DNA of 64,000 nucleotides from Lithospermum erythrorhizon (GCA_019722365.1 JADFUC010001333.1:1013222-1077221), one strand, 5' to 3'; numbered from the stretch's first letter, positions 1-13,741 are shown. Numbers and translations are program-made. Notes: generated from the sequence alone by a model not told the origin.

Positions 1-1690
1 CAGCAGCCCGGCCCGCTCGACCATTCGACAACTCAGCGACTCGTCGAGCAATCAATAGGTATCAGCTTCGACAACTACGACAATAGTGTCGACTCGACAA
101 TAGTGTCATTCGACAGCACCGACAGGTGTCGGCACCGGCGATAGTATCAACTCGACAACTCGGCCCGATAGTGTCAGCTCGGCAACCACACCAACCGATA
201 TAAGTCGGTTCTCTGACTAATGCGTATAATCAGCCTCGACACAGGGGAGAAACTTATGCCCGTCGACATAAGCTATCATAGAATCGTAGCAGTGCAAGCA
301 ATCACCGTTACTAAGTGAGGCAACTCACCATCGTACTAAGGCAAGCAAGACTCTGACAAATCAACTTTCAACGGCATCGACTCAACCGACAACATCATTC
401 GTATAGAGCTCTTTCCTAATACATTCGGCGCGCCTGAAAACATCCGCCGACTGTGGACCACCGTCTGAGCAATAGCGGTAAATAACTTTCGTCAAAACAC
501 AAAAAATCATACATTACGGAGGCAAATCTGACTGACGAAGCACCTGATCAATATATATGCCTTGACACGTGGCGTATACCGTATGGTGGAATAACACGGT
601 GAACATATCCTCGAGACAGCCAGTACAACGACATATGCTTATACGTAGATGGTAAAACTCGATGAGATTAATTTCGCGCAGCTAGCTAAATAAAACTCGG
701 CCTTGATCTAGCGGACGCTTTTACCATGTTCGATGCCTAAAGCAAAGAGTATAATTTTCTTATAATACAACTAATAATAACATTCTACCTACATATATAA
801 TCTGTTGATACCCCGATAACCCAACAAAAGTTTCCCAACAACCTTGACCGACAAGTTCGGGACCTTGTATTAATGATCGGAGTTCGATTACTGGTTTCAA
901 GGTCTAACGTTCGATAATGGCACAACTAATCATCTTTGTCTAATCAGATTCGCTTATCCAGCTTACAAGGCACAAGTAATATCCGAACATTCTCTAATCG
1001 CCTCAAAATCACAACTTACACCTCAAAACAATCTAATTAACGTCGAGAGTACCTTCTATCATTAAACACCATTTAGAAAAACTCTCACAAAAAGTCAACA
1101 AAAGGTCAACTATATTCCTGACATTTTTTCAATTACATAAATCGATAATTATATTTGTTATACGATGTCTAGGCTTAAATGACAATTCTATAACATAATA
1201 AACATCAAAGACAAAGTCAACTCAAATTCCCCAAAAGTCAACATCCACCAAACTCGAAATACTCCAAAAGATTGAACTTTCTTACCTCAAAGCGTGAGAG
1301 ATGTCTGGGAATCTCTCAGAAAATTTGAGGACGAAGCTGTGAATGAGGAGAGAAATTGAAAAAAAATTTGAGGTGAAGCAAGGGAATTTCGGCCATCTAG
1401 AAAAAGGAAGAAGATGATGTGATGATGAAAAGGTTAAGGATAAGTATAAAGAATCATGAGTCCATAAAATATACGAACTTGCTGTTTTGTGGATTCGGTT
1501 TTCGGTTTAGTTTAGATGCCGGTTTATGACCTGACTCTAACATAAATTTTAACGTCTAACCCAAATAATATAAATGTGAATTTAGATTCTGACTTTAAAA
1601 TGCCAAATATCGAAATGCTCTGACCGGCCAGATTGGTTGTATGTCCGACTATTCAACCCGAGGCTACGATTTCTCTGAAATATTCACCCC
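1..1690. repeat. Degenerate repeat-derived DNA, possibly a Ty3/gypsy LTR remnant
   Basis: No open frame longer than 60 codons is seen here. The first 240 bases contain a degenerate short tandem repeat; the word cgacaatagtgtc occurs at 78-90 and again at 95-107, with weaker copies to about 180. From about 840 to 1,650 the composition (repeated aaagtcaac words, then a purine-rich stretch with many gaag and gagag words near 1,290-1,440) resembles long terminal repeats of plant Ty3/gypsy elements. I could not find paired LTRs, a primer-binding site or coding domains, so the class is an inference. Confidence 0.35.
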
Positions 1691-1734
1691 GACGACTATA
1701 GTTTAATTATTAGTACGGAGCGAGTTATTACAAT

Positions 1735-1965
1735 TAGTTTTAATTATTTTATTATTATTATTATTATTTTATTATTATTATTATTATTATCATTATTATT
1801 ATATTTATAATTAATATTATTAATATTATTTTTCTTATAATTATTATTTTATTATTCTTATTATTTATTCTTATTATTTTATTATTATTATTTTAATAAT
1901 ATTATTATTATTATTATCATTTTATTATTATGTTTATTTTTATTTATTTTTATTTTGCTTTTTAT
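1735..1965. repeat. TTA/ATT microsatellite, interrupted
   Basis: Long runs of attatt trinucleotide repeats, interrupted by tttt and taat variants, fill this interval about 0.5 kb upstream of the first gene. It is almost pure A+T. The rest of 1,965-2,491 shows no recognisable feature; it must include the promoter and leader of the gene starting at 2,492, but I cannot place a TATA box with confidence. Confidence 0.8.
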
Positions 1966-2491
1966 TATTCTATGAATATTAATTATTAATATCTAGTGCT
2001 TAATAAATTAAGTACTAAAATGGTCGTTAAACAAACGAAAACTAATAGATTTCAGTCTTTGAATTAATTAAGTTTTAAGTCTTGTCAGATTTAACAAACA
2101 GCCATGTAGTCGAGTTTGAGATATTCGAGAGTATGGGTAGTGATAATTGAGTTCGATTCTTTAATGATTTTAATGGATAGATTGTCGGTTGAATATTTGA
2201 ATCAAATTATGACAGATAACTTATTCGATTCCTGACAACGCTAGCTAGTCTTGGAAGCTTGAGTCGGGTGGGATCGGTGTTGATGCTCACTAGATTCAAT
2301 ATAGCGGATCGAGGCAGTCACGCTTACTCTTTAACAAGGCAGGCACAACATTGTACTCTTATTACTTGTTAACTAAGGAAGGATATAAGGAATAGAGTAA
2401 TCGAGTCGGGTTTTCAGCACTACAGCTGAACACAAAATCCCCCAAATCACACACTCACAGTCCACACAAAGCTGCAGAGTGTACAACCCAA

Positions 2492-4990
2492 ATGAGCACA
2501 ACCAAAAAAATCCTCGAACGTGTCCTCTCCTCCCGGAGAGCCACCTCTTCACCGGACCACCCCACCACCCCCACCGCCTCCGATGACGTCATCTCCGACG
2601 AATCCAAAACCCGAAAACAATCCTCCATAACAATTCGGGTCACAAATTACTTGACCCGAACGGGTTTCATATGGCCCGTTTTGATAATCGGGCTTATCAT
2701 AATAGTATTAACTTCGTTCGTAATAAATGCGCGTGATTTGGTTTGCATATCAGCTTCTTCTTCAGATCGGGCTTCTCGTTTGAAGTTTTTCGGGTTCGAT
2801 GGGCTTGAATCGGATTTCGGATCCTTAGGCGTTCCTTGGTGTAAGTTCATTTTTTGCATTTTTTTAAATTGATTTTTTTTTGTGTGTGTTTGATTGAAGA
2901 TTAATAATTGATTAGATATAGACTGAGTAAATAGAAAAATACGGAGTATTTGTTTGAATTTTGTATAGTTTTGTTTTATGAAGAGATGTGGATGAGCCGA
3001 TTCGAGCCTGAGTTGGAGAAATTTTAGCTAAGATTGATGATTAATCGAGTTGTTCAATTGAGCGAGGCCTGAGCCGAGTCCGACCTGTTTCTGTTTTAGC
3101 TTAATTTTAGCTAATCGAGTTGTTTTATTGAGCTAAGCCTGAGCCGGCTCTATTTTAGCTTAATTTGTGCGTTAATTTTAGCTTATGACTAATCGACTGG
3201 GGCTCAGCTCAGTGTTGTTTTACCAATGTGTAAGTATGAGACGAGTCCCCCGAGCTTGGTCTCGTTTAGCTTAATTTGAGCGTTAATTTTAGCTTAGATT
3301 GATGACTAAATAGATATGTTAGTTTTTCTTTGGATAGTTTGGGTTTTTCATCGAGAATTAATGATTGATTAGAGCTAAAGTGAGTAAATGTAAGACGTTA
3401 CTTTGAATTTCGTTTAACTTCGTATTATGGAGTAGATTTGTGTTGCTTGTTTTACTAACTGTTTGGGTATATAAAGTGGAAGTCTTACATTGAAACAATT
3501 GAAATGTTTGATAAGTTTATGTTCTTGTTGTAACTTCACTTAGATTGGACTGATCTGAACTTAAAGCAGCAGGTACTTTGGAAGGCAGTATTTGTAATTT
3601 CCGGACACATCTATAGCTACAATGATTGTTGATATTTTAACTGAGATGTTGCCTCTTTGTTGTCCGCGGATGTTTGAGAATGTAATTTCTGTCTGTCTGT
3701 GTCATTAAATATTTACTTTGAAAGTGGAATGATTCATTATTTCTGCCCCTTTAATTGTTATCCTTGTCAAAAGGCAGATCGAAACATAGAAAAACTGTAG
3801 AATGGACAGATAAGGATTTGCTTGAAGGACTAGAGGAGTTTGTCCCGATATATGAAACTAGGCCAATCAAGAACAATATGTATGGAATGGGTTTCGACCA
3901 TAGCTTCGGCCTATGGTTTATTGCTCGTTGGCTGAAACCAGCATTGATGATTGAGAGTGGGGCTTTCAAAGGACATTCTACTTGGGTTTTGAGGCAAGCA
4001 ATGCCAGATACACCTATTCTATCAATTACACCTCGCCACCCTGAAAAGTACCTGAAGAAGGGAGCTGCTTATGTTGATGGGAATTGCACATATTTTGCTG
4101 GAAAAGATTTCGTAGATTTTGGAAGTGTTAATTGGGGGAATGTGATGAATAAACAAGGAATTAAAGATAGGAGTGAGGTTCTTATTTTCTTTGACGATCA
4201 TCAAAATGAATTGAAAAGGTGCTCACGACAATTCAATACTGGCTATCATGTTGCATACCTTAAAATAGTTAAAAGTGTTTGCTCTCATTTGCTTGTACTT
4301 TATTATTGTGCTTTAACTGTTTAAATTAATGTTGTAGATTGAAGCAAGCATTGAAGGCCGGATTCAAGCATCTTGTGTTTGAGGACAACTATGATACTGG
4401 AACTGGTGATCATTATTCCTTAAGACAGATATGTGATCAATTCTATATAAGAGGTGAGCCTTTCTTTGCCTTTCATTTTTCTTCTGGTTTTTGCTATGCC
4501 TTAATTTTTTGAATAGAGATTTTTGTATATATGAAATAGTCTTGATCTTTCTGTGCTCTTTTAATCAGGGGGTGGGCACAGCTGTTTTAAAGATGGCGAT
4601 GAAGCAAGAATAAGAGCTAGAAGAAACAAGTTCTGGGAGAAGGCTGTGGATGTAGATGAACTATGTGGACCAGGTGAGGCGTGGTGGGGAGTTCAAGGTC
4701 AGATGCGTGATGATTTCAACCACAGCAATAAAAGAATCTCGTATGACCAACATTTTCAGAACAGCAGGTTTGTTGAGTCTGTATTAGAAGTCTATTGGGA
4801 GCTTCCTCCAGTTGCTGGTCCATCACTTACTCACCAAACGAGATATGATCCAGCACGATCCCAAAGTCCTATTGTGGAAGATGGCAGATACGGCTTATTT
4901 CAGAGACTCGGCTTATCTAAACTAGAGACTTCAGTCTTCAACGGGTACACTCAGATGGTATACCTTCAAATATCTGAACCAGGATCATAG
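2492..4990 (+). CDS. Membrane-anchored protein of an uncharacterised plant family, methyltransferase-like (443 aa)
   Basis: Four exons read from codon phase and GT-AG sites: 2492-2840, 3774-4218, 4338-4453, 4569-4990, total 1,332 bases. The N-terminus (residues 1-58) is polar and Ser/Thr-rich; residues 59-79 form one hydrophobic helix, suggesting a type II single-pass membrane protein of the secretory pathway. The large C-terminal domain carries a Rossmann-like glycine motif, ESGAFKGHST at 177-186, followed by FFDDHQ (255-260) and FEDNYDTGTGDH (279-290). This order resembles class I SAM-dependent methyltransferases and CmcI-like hydroxylases, where such motifs bind cofactor and metal. That is inference; no substrate can be assigned. 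The start is the first ATG of the open frame. All four junctions keep frame, so the gene is probably functional. The function is unknown to me. Confidence 0.85.
2985..3310 (+). repeat. Degenerate tandem repeat in intron 1
   Basis: Within the 933-base first intron, the phrases taatcgagttgtt, gagcctgagccg and ttttagcttaattt recur with a spacing of about 70-90 bases (for example taatcgagttgtt near 3,043 and again near 3,112). Similar gagccgag and tcggctcga words occur at 8,960-9,550, so this may be a decayed internal-repeat transposon that entered the intron. Confidence 0.5.
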
Positions 4991-5571
4991 TATTTCCAAG
5001 TATGGTGCAAAGAATTTTGACCAAGACGGTCTGCACTCGAGTTTTACTTTCGCCTTTGAGGATAAATTGACTTTAGGTTGTTTACTCGTGCCATTAGAGA
5101 GCTTTTCAGCTGTAGATTGTTTCGAAACCATCTCATTTAGCGTTTTCTTATGTCTTTAAGTTTATGCAACATTAGTATAAATCAAGTCTCTCGAGGTACA
5201 AGATATGTTTTTACATAATTACATTTCATTGAGTAAAATGTAGCATGCAGCATATTTATCAAGTCTGAAGAAATGGTTAAACTAAAGGTAAAAAAATTCA
5301 ATGCTTACACCCTTCTTTCTTGTTACTCTTCTTATTACTTTAATCTTCCTTGCATTCTTATTCCATCGACTATCTAGGATTGAACTGCAATCTGATTTTA
5401 TCGACAATTACATCACCATCTTTGAATTGCTTTTGTTGAATTAAATTGAAGCCATACTAAGATAAATTTTGATGCTTGAGCTTTACTAGGTGTCTAGGTC
5501 ACCTATTTTTATGCCCCTAACCATATGTTGATTTTTAATGGACTATTGATGACAGAACATGTACCATGTAA

Positions 5572-5653
5572 GTCGATATGTCCGAGTGGTTAAGGAGACA
5601 GACTCGAAATCTGTTGGGCTTTGCCTGCGCAGGTTCGAATCCTGCTGTCGACG
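5572..5653 (+). tRNA. tRNA-Ser (anticodon CGA)
   Basis: The 82-base sequence folds into a type II tRNA. The acceptor stem pairs gtcgata (5572-5578) with tgtcgac (5646-5652), with G as discriminator base. The A box tgtccgagtgg lies at 5579-5589 and the B box ggttcgaatcc at 5632-5642. The anticodon arm acaga/tctgt encloses the loop ctcgaaa, with CGA at 5605-5607, which reads UCG serine codons. The long variable arm of about 15 bases is typical of tRNA-Ser. There is no intron. It lies about 580 bases downstream of the membrane-protein gene on the same strand and is transcribed independently by RNA polymerase III. Confidence 0.95.
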
Positions 5654-5658
5654 TTTTT
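5654..5658 (+). terminator. RNA polymerase III terminator of tRNA-Ser
   Basis: A run of five T residues follows the last tRNA base directly, which is the usual Pol III stop signal on the non-template strand. Confidence 0.8.
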
Positions 5659-5659
5659 A

Positions 5660-8600
5660 CGTTAATTTCGCAGTGCATTTTTCTGCGTTACTAGAATCGC
5701 CTGCAAGCGCCATTTCTTGATTCAATGCAAGCTAACCCTCAGCTTCTTTGCCCTGTTCGATTGATTCTGAAGTTGTATTTGAATCTTTCATAACTTTGGT
5801 TGTAAGGATGATAACTACGAAGCGATATAGTAGCTACGTATTTATTAATTAGTTTCCTTTTTGTAATGGAGATCTTTCATTAAATGCTAATATTAATCCT
5901 CCTATTAATTAGTTTCCTTTTTGTAATAAATATATTTCATTAAATACTAATACCAACATTAAAACTTTCTAAACTCAAAAAACTCTCTGATTCGAGAAAA
6001 TATGTAAGAATAAAAAACAAATTGACAGAGTCGAAATTAAGAATGATAATCAACCCAAAGTACAAAAAATTGAATAAAATGGTGAAAAACCACAAAATAA
6101 AGCGGATACTTTTTTGAACCGTTAGAATCTGTCAGATTGATTTTTGATTTAAAAAGTAAATATGTTGAAATTGACAAAACATGGTTGGTGCTTCTGGATT
6201 ATCTTGCATTTAGTTTGATCGTGTGGTTGTGTGATGTTATTGTTGTTACCTATTATTATTTTTTGAAATTTGTTTGTTAAATCAATTTATTGTAGTTTTG
6301 TATGATGATCCTTGGGAAACAGGATGTGAATTCATGAATCAAATATTATGATTTCTAATGTAGAAGTGTTGTAGATTTGGAATGCTTGATTTAATTATTC
6401 TAGAATTGCTTAGTAAGTATCTTGATATCTGACTTCTTGAATGTATTGGTATCTAATTTGATGAATATAATCTGGTATGACTATCTTTATCTTTGCTATT
6501 ATATGCCATACCCAGCGACACAAATTGTATAACATCGTATTCTCATATAAAATAAAATTAATTTGATATTATATTATCCGATCCGTATGATGCATATAAT
6601 AATTTTATTATATACTTAAAAAAATATCTATCCTTACAAATTGGTATACCCGTATTGAATATAATTGTATTTGTTTTGATGAATATAATACCATGTATAT
6701 TTGTTTATTATTAGCAATATACGTAATTTGATTATTTTTAGTTGGTGGTATTTTATTATACATTTTGATTCATAGCAATTAATGTAATATCGTATATGAA
6801 AATATGATTGTATATATGTGGTCAGTATCGTACCGGTGAGTGTAATGGTATTTGGTTTATTTTATAAAATCAGTATCATGTATCTGATAGTATACAATAA
6901 TCATTATACATGACAATGTTATTGACATGTGTTTGTGTTTTGGATACGCAGCTAATGGCGCTGAACCATGCGTCGATATCCGCCCATCATGGACATTGAG
7001 ATTATTTCGAAGAGATGAGAGAGATGAAGTATGTAGTGAAGATGGAAGAAAGCTGAAAAACGAAGTTGAAAAATAAATGAAAATTGATGTGTTGAATGTT
7101 TGAGGAAATTTTCTTTATCTGTTGTGTAATCTTATATGTTGTTTTTATTCTATTTATACGAATTCTCTTATATAGTTAAACTTGTATCGCCCAATAAAGC
7201 TAGTGTATACCATTATTAAAAAAGCAGTGGTATTTGAGTTCTCTTTTACATATAAATACATGTAGAAATGGTATTTGAAGCATGTAATCATATATAATTT
7301 TTCACATCATCTTATGTAACAATACCATCATATTATAATGATATTTTTAGTGATGGTGTTACATACCATTCTTAGATATCAATATGATATTATTAGCATA
7401 TTAAGTATAAAAAATATTACTAGTTACAATCAAATTAATAGAATTTTTAAATAAGTGCGTATCGTTGGTAAAATATAATGGTATTTTAATGCTGACGTCA
7501 TCTTAGTAAAACAAAATGGTATACCATACGAATTTAAAAGCGAGGTAAGTGGTATGAAAATTAACTTGATATTTTTCGTATTTATTTGAAGATTTGAGAG
7601 GATTTTGATTGATTTTAAATTTGCTTAAAAAATAGCATGTTTATAGATTGATTGGTTACAAAATCTAAAGCAATTTCAAATTAAATAGATCTAAAAGCAA
7701 ATTTAAAATAAAGAAACAAAGAAAAAAGAGAAGCGAAAATAAAGGCGCGGGATATCTGATCGTCTTCTTTTGTTACATAAAAAAAATTAAAAACCGAATT
7801 CTGTGCCTTTTGATTAAGTATTAGTCGTTGGATCGAAAGGTAAGTGATCGACGATGAATTAAATTGTGTGTTAAGCATCTGAAAGTAGCTCTAACAAAAA
7901 GAAAAGAACTCATGCAAGTGATAGTCTTGTTTGCTTATGTCGTCGTTGCTCTCGATATATTTGGCTTGTTCAGTCCAACCATTTCAGAAGCAAGTAGGCA
8001 GTTCCACTTGTTTGAAGTTACAATAAGAACTTGATATTTTGGTAACTACTTGTTTTTTTGTTACAGGAAAGGTCATCTGTTGAAGGTTGTTGATGTCTTT
8101 GCTGCTAAACCAATTGTCTTTATGCTTCGCCATTTAATTGGCAGAGAAAGCAGCAAAAGGCGACAAACAAATAACATCAAGTCTGTAAGTGCATCCTCTT
8201 CAGTGAGAGTGCAGTTGAGTAGAAGAAGTAACTAAGTCACTAATCATTTATACAAATCACTTGACATACAAAATGAACTCAAAGGAATTAGTTTCTTACT
8301 GTTGTTTCAACTAAAATAAGCAGCAGTAGTCACTTTGGAAATTTTTTCTTTGAGGCTATAATACGTTGAACAATTTGGTAGATTCATTACTCATTACAAC
8401 TTGAGCCTTCCATAAAAGTCATTGGTAGTTATGAATAAATAGTGATTTAACACAATCGATAACATGAATATCATCAAATGATTTGAAACAATGAATAAGA
8501 AGGAGGATGCAATTGTTCTTGAATTATTAGTTATAATTTAGACTATCATTATTTTGTTTATGAAATATGCGTATATTATTGTCGATGGTTTCGTATATTT

Positions 8601-8955
8601 TATCTGAATTATTGAAGAGCCTTGCAAATTTGATTACAGTTAAGCCTACTCTGTGACAACAAAGCGTTTCGAATTGATCTAGATTACAATGCAAATAGTT
8701 TATTATTTATGATAGAATAGCATAAAATAGTATAATTAACCACTTATCATACAGTAAAACTAAAGCTGTCAATTCCCTTTTTCGTCTTCAGTAGAAACAT
8801 GTATATACATCTTCTCGGTTCATTTCTGGTGATTCGAAATATATTCATTATGTAACTTAGATACAATCATTATCTTGACAAATATAGTGACTTAGCTTAG
8901 GAAGTATAATTTTCTTGGTATAAGAGAAAATAGAAAAGAGGGCATTACAATTGAT
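5660..8955. other. AT-rich intergenic DNA with GGTAT/ATACC-rich patch
   Basis: No convincing gene. Short open frames are scattered and lack splice support or recognisable domains. Between about 6,430 and 7,560 the words tggtat and atacca occur more than a dozen times in both orientations, as in subterminal repeats of some non-autonomous DNA transposons. No terminal inverted repeat or target duplication was recognised, so this remains a description, not a transposon call. Confidence 0.4.
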
Positions 8956-8959
8956 TAGA

Positions 8960-9575
8960 ACTCTTAATGAGCAAAGCCGAACCAACCCGCTCCCTCGGTT
9001 CGGCTTGGGGTAAGACTACCTTTCGTACCGACTCTATCTGACAGGCCGAGTTGTGAACTGGACTTTAGGTTAAATAGCTTGGGGCTTGGTTAAAGCTAGC
9101 TCGATTTAATACATTATTAATATATATACTAATAAAGATAAAGGGTTTATATAAAAAATTAATAAAATATTTTGAAAGCTTTCTTATGTTAGTTTATCTA
9201 TTTTAGCAACGTTTGTTTTTTAATATTTTATAAGTTGCTTGAATATTATGTGCGCTAAGAGATTTGTAGTTCTTAAACTTTCATGTTGAATCTCTATTAA
9301 ACGTATTTTTTATTGAAATTGAATTCTTATTTATTCTTCTTATAAGTGTAGTTGATTAATTTTACAAACATTTAATATAGTAAATTGATTTTTATTTAGG
9401 ATCCATCGAGATAGAATTCAAAATTTGAAAAGTCTTTCACCACGTGAGCAGCCTCGGCTCGAACTAAACTCGAAACTCGATGTAAATTAAGTGAGGCAGC
9501 TGGAAATATTCGTCCCAGTCATGAAACCGAGCTAAATTTCTTCGGCTAGAATTCATTGGCTAAATTGCCATTTCT
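8960..9575. mobile_element. Possible small non-autonomous DNA transposon with GAGCCGA words
   Basis: The left part (8,970-9,080) carries gccgaaccaac and ctcggttcggctt, and the right part (9,440-9,550) carries cagcctcggctcgaac, aaactcgaaactcg and tcggctag, around an AT-rich centre. GC-rich subterminal words of this type flanking an AT core are common in small hAT-like elements of plants. I could not define exact ends or a target duplication. Confidence 0.35.
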
Positions 9576-12500
9576 AATTGATTAAGGAATGGAATACCAT
9601 CATCAAACCTTTTTTTTCTTCCACTTTATTTGAGTGCATCTATTCCTTTTTCATATTTCAATGTCTTACTCAAGGATAAAGCTTCTCTTATTTTACTTTA
9701 TAGACACTTGTTAATTAGCCACCTGATTTATTATCAATAATGATTGGTCCCCCTTCTTAGACTTGTAGACAAAGTGTGTCTGGAAGTTTCAACGAGTTAA
9801 TAATAATAATATTATCATTATTATCAATAACCTTTATCTTGATCTTCTTTTGAACTCACTAATCAGGTTAAAATGTCTGTCTAATCGTAAAAGTTCTTGC
9901 CATATTTTACCCCTTATTTGATGATCCTAAGCCGTAAAACATGATTGGACAGTCTCCAATATAACTTTCTATGACAACAAATTATATCTCAATTCTTAAG
10001 AAATTATTTAGTTTCACATTAAAATTTATTGATAATAGAGGACGTGGTTGAAATTTTGTTAATTCACCTAAAATATCTTAATCTATCGATAGATAACATA
10101 AATTTGTTGGTTAACTTTGATATAGATGTATTATGATAACACAATCATGAGCATGTTTGGAGGAGTATATATGTGGTTGACCTTCTCATACTATATGAAC
10201 TTTTTGATGATTAATCCTAGAGGTAGCCATCTTTGTTTGGAGTCTATCTAGGTTGGTCAACTCACACAAGACTCCAATAATATTGTTAGTGGGTGACGAT
10301 TTTCGCATTTTCCCTCCAGCCACAAGTATAAATTTTGATAAAATAAGAAATGAAAAAGTGTGCTTTATGTTGTGTTATCCTACACGTAACCTTTTGCCTT
10401 AAACTAATTACATTTAATTATATGTATTCCTTCATTTGTTGCAATCTTATCAAATTAAAATACCTTCAAATGTAAATATGGAAAGTTACACTTTATTAAC
10501 TTTTTTGTTCATTAATAATCAAAAATACAAATTATACCATTTTTTGATATATATATATAATATATATATATATTTTGGATACATTTTAGTATTATGTATC
10601 ATTTTCTCAATAAAAAATTATTAATGTTAATTATATATATAAGCATATTTTAAATTTTTAAGTAATTTATCTTAGCTTTTGTTGAATTTTGGTATCGATT
10701 TTAATTAAGTGAAAAATAATTTTTAGTCTGTTTTTTTGAATTTTCGAGCATGCAATGCTAGAATAGTCGTTTAATAATATGTACCATTTGGTGAAGTTTC
10801 GTACATATGAATATTAATAAACGTTAATGACAGTATAATTAATGGCTTGTGTAGTTATCGCCTTGAATATCTACTTATTAAAAACATCTCGTCCTTGCAC
10901 ATTTATTATAAAGTTACACTAAAAACACTTATGTATCACTGTACTTGTTGGTAAAGTGAAGCGCACTTTGTAGCACAATAACTCAATAAGTCTATATGTT
11001 TCAATCGTGTTCAATTTGACTAAAACACCTTAATAATATCATGTGAATTTTTTTAACACATACATAAATGTTGTTTTGTTAATCACATATTGGTTGTTGG
11101 GGGTTGCAAACCTCAAAGATCAACTTACAACATTGAGTAGGAAAGATGAAGATGTGATTTTTTCCACCCAACTTATACTTAGCTTTCCTCCCGCCATAGG
11201 TATTTATAATATGTAGAAGGTGGCTGGCTGCTGCTGCTAGTCCAATCAAATATCCTTTTGGAAACTTGATCTCATTGTTTGTCACATCAAATCAGTAGTA
11301 TTATTTGTTTTTCACCATATTCATTCATTCATTTATTCATTCTTACCTCAGGGCATCCCTAAAGGGTCCCAGCTTTGACACTGTGTCTAATGTATTGGTG
11401 CCTACACAAGCGTGCTCTAACCTCTATCAACCTGTGCTTGCCCCCACACTTTCCCTTTTCTTGAAATACTACTATTTGTTTATGGACTTGTAGTTATATA
11501 TATGTATTTAATTTCCCTTCAAATCTTTTGGATCTGGGATTCATAAATTCAATCTTCCAGTGTCAGATAGACTTATACTGTATATATATATTTGCAATTC
11601 TAACTCTTTGAGTTGTCAAAAAATAAATCAAGATTTTACACATATCTGAAAATATATTATTTTGTGTGAAGTCCAGAAGAGAACAATATTATGTTAGGTC
11701 TCAACTCTCAACAATCAATATAATTTTTTTAAAAATCAAAATCCTATATGAATACTAATATCCTCATTTAGGGAACAAGATCTGATTTGGTTTGGCTTAC
11801 TTCTCAATAACATTTACCTCATAATCAAAAGTTTCGAATATATTTGAATAACGCATGGTATAATTAAATTGAGGTTAATGGCAGATTCGATCAGCGCGTG
11901 TTTGAAAACATTGTCGTTCGATCCTTGCGTGTTTTAAAATGACCCGTTCGTCCGTAGCGTGTTTGAAAAATGTACCGGCAGTGATTGGTAAAATTAATGT
12001 TAAGTTTGACGAGGCGATTTGTGGTAAATTGTCGACGCTCATTTTAGATGATTTTTCAATTTTAATAAAATTTCAAGACAAATATTTATCGCATCCAAAT
12101 ATTTATTAAAATTAATCTCATCTAATTTTTTGTTTAAAAATTAATCTCATCCAAATATTTGACACAAAAATTTAATAAATTTGAAACAATATCTAAAATG
12201 ATGTTGAACGATTTTATCCTTCTCATTCAACTCTGAAAAGTCGAAATTGCTGTCATTTGTGAATGACTAAGTGAACGCACAACGTGTGTGTCAATAGGCT
12301 CATGAAATATATGTGTCGAATGATTAACGTTACAGCGTATATGATCAACGTCTTGTCTTAAATTAAACTTACAAAAATGCGTTCCTAAGTGTTCCAATAA
12401 TTCAATCTTATTCAATTAAGAATTTCTTTGTAGGGCCTTCACTAATAAACTACTAAAAAATGATGGATCTTTTATTAAATTAAGATAAGATGAAATCACC

Positions 12501-13741
12501 TTACTATATCCTTTGACACGAGAGAGAAATGACTAGTTTTATCTTCATTTTAATCCCTATTCATATCGAATTCCAAATCACCATAGAAGACAACAAACTT
12601 TATTTTTTGTCTAATACGGAGTATATGATATTGAAAAACTTTCCGACATCTATCATTTGAGTGGAAATGTAGTTGAAAATCGTTTGAAACGAAATTCACA
12701 TACACGACGCGATATGGAGAGTGTGATTAAGTTTTACAAGAGTCGGTAATTCTTTTTTTTTTTTTATATATTAAGCGATGAGATGATTCGAACCCCTAAT
12801 TTATTGATTAGATGATTAGAGGTGAAGTGTCACTAATCTACAATAATGTCCTAAATAAGACATTTATGCTTAGCTTGGTGAGTGTTTAGCTTGTTTTTTT
12901 GGTAAAATAAACACTATGTCGTTTCATTCAAAAGCTCCAAGCTAAAGTTTTAATAACTCTACATACATTGTGTAGAGAAACGACTCGAAGGCTAAACTAA
13001 GCTAAGTACATCACTACCAAGTTATATTTTAGTTGTCTTTAGTCTTATTTTGTTTAAAATACTTCTTGTACAGCGTAGAAAATTGTATTTTACATGTTAA
13101 TGTCTTTTGGTAATTTTTGTTATTAAATTATCAATGCAAATTATATAGTTTCAATTAATTGATATTTTACGTTTTGATGCTTTTGACTATATTTACTTTT
13201 CTTAATCTATACGCAAATGAATGGAAAACAATTAAAAAGAAACGAATAGGTATTATCGTTGATCTACATTTCAGCGTGAAGCCATACATATGATTAGTTA
13301 AATCATGCGTGTGATTGTCAGAATGTCTTATCGAGGCAGTCAGTAGCCACCCATTACCGGTGTCGACATGGTAGGGTAACATAAGCAACAGAGGCACGTA
13401 CTTGGATTGACAACAATTACTAACTGCTGTAGGGGATCAACCGCATTGTATAGATGCGCGGTAGCCATGAGCGGCCGATGTAGAGATATGCCGATGGACA
13501 CAAATGATGTGCTCCTCTATGTTATATCGAAGGCTCGAAGTCAATAATAAGTACATGTAACTCTAAATTGTATCGACTGAGTGATTGCATAAAGTTATGT
13601 ACGTATAATAATTGGAACAAGCGGTCTCGACCGGGATGAGCAAAATTTGCCTAATAGACGGTTAGGCAATTCAAATACTGTAGATTTGTATTAGATTCTA
13701 TATTCAGATTTCATTTAACAGGGGTTGTTTTGTGTTGTCAA
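9576..13741. other. AT-rich intergenic DNA, no gene recognised
   Basis: Contains a (TA)n tract near 10,545-10,575, a cattcattcattc microsatellite near 11,320-11,342, and a T13 run near 12,750. Open frames here (for example minus 11,079-11,285, minus 12,227-12,415, minus 13,167-13,397) have no recognisable domains. The segment 13,150-13,240 shares words (ttttgactat, acttttcttaatc) with intron 3 of the bHLH gene near 20,080-20,200, which points to a shared dispersed repeat. Confidence 0.5.

Noticed and set aside
1..240. Possible CRISPR-like array of cgacaatagtgtc words
   Set aside because: Spacing is irregular and units are degenerate; plant nuclear DNA has no CRISPR arrays, so it is a minisatellite.
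8050..8235. 61-codon plus-strand frame after a cag acceptor-like site
   Set aside because: No recognisable domain and no flanking exons in phase; length is expected by chance.
11079..11285. 68-codon minus-strand frame with an Ala-rich segment
   Set aside because: No matching motif, no splice partners, and surrounded by low-complexity DNA.
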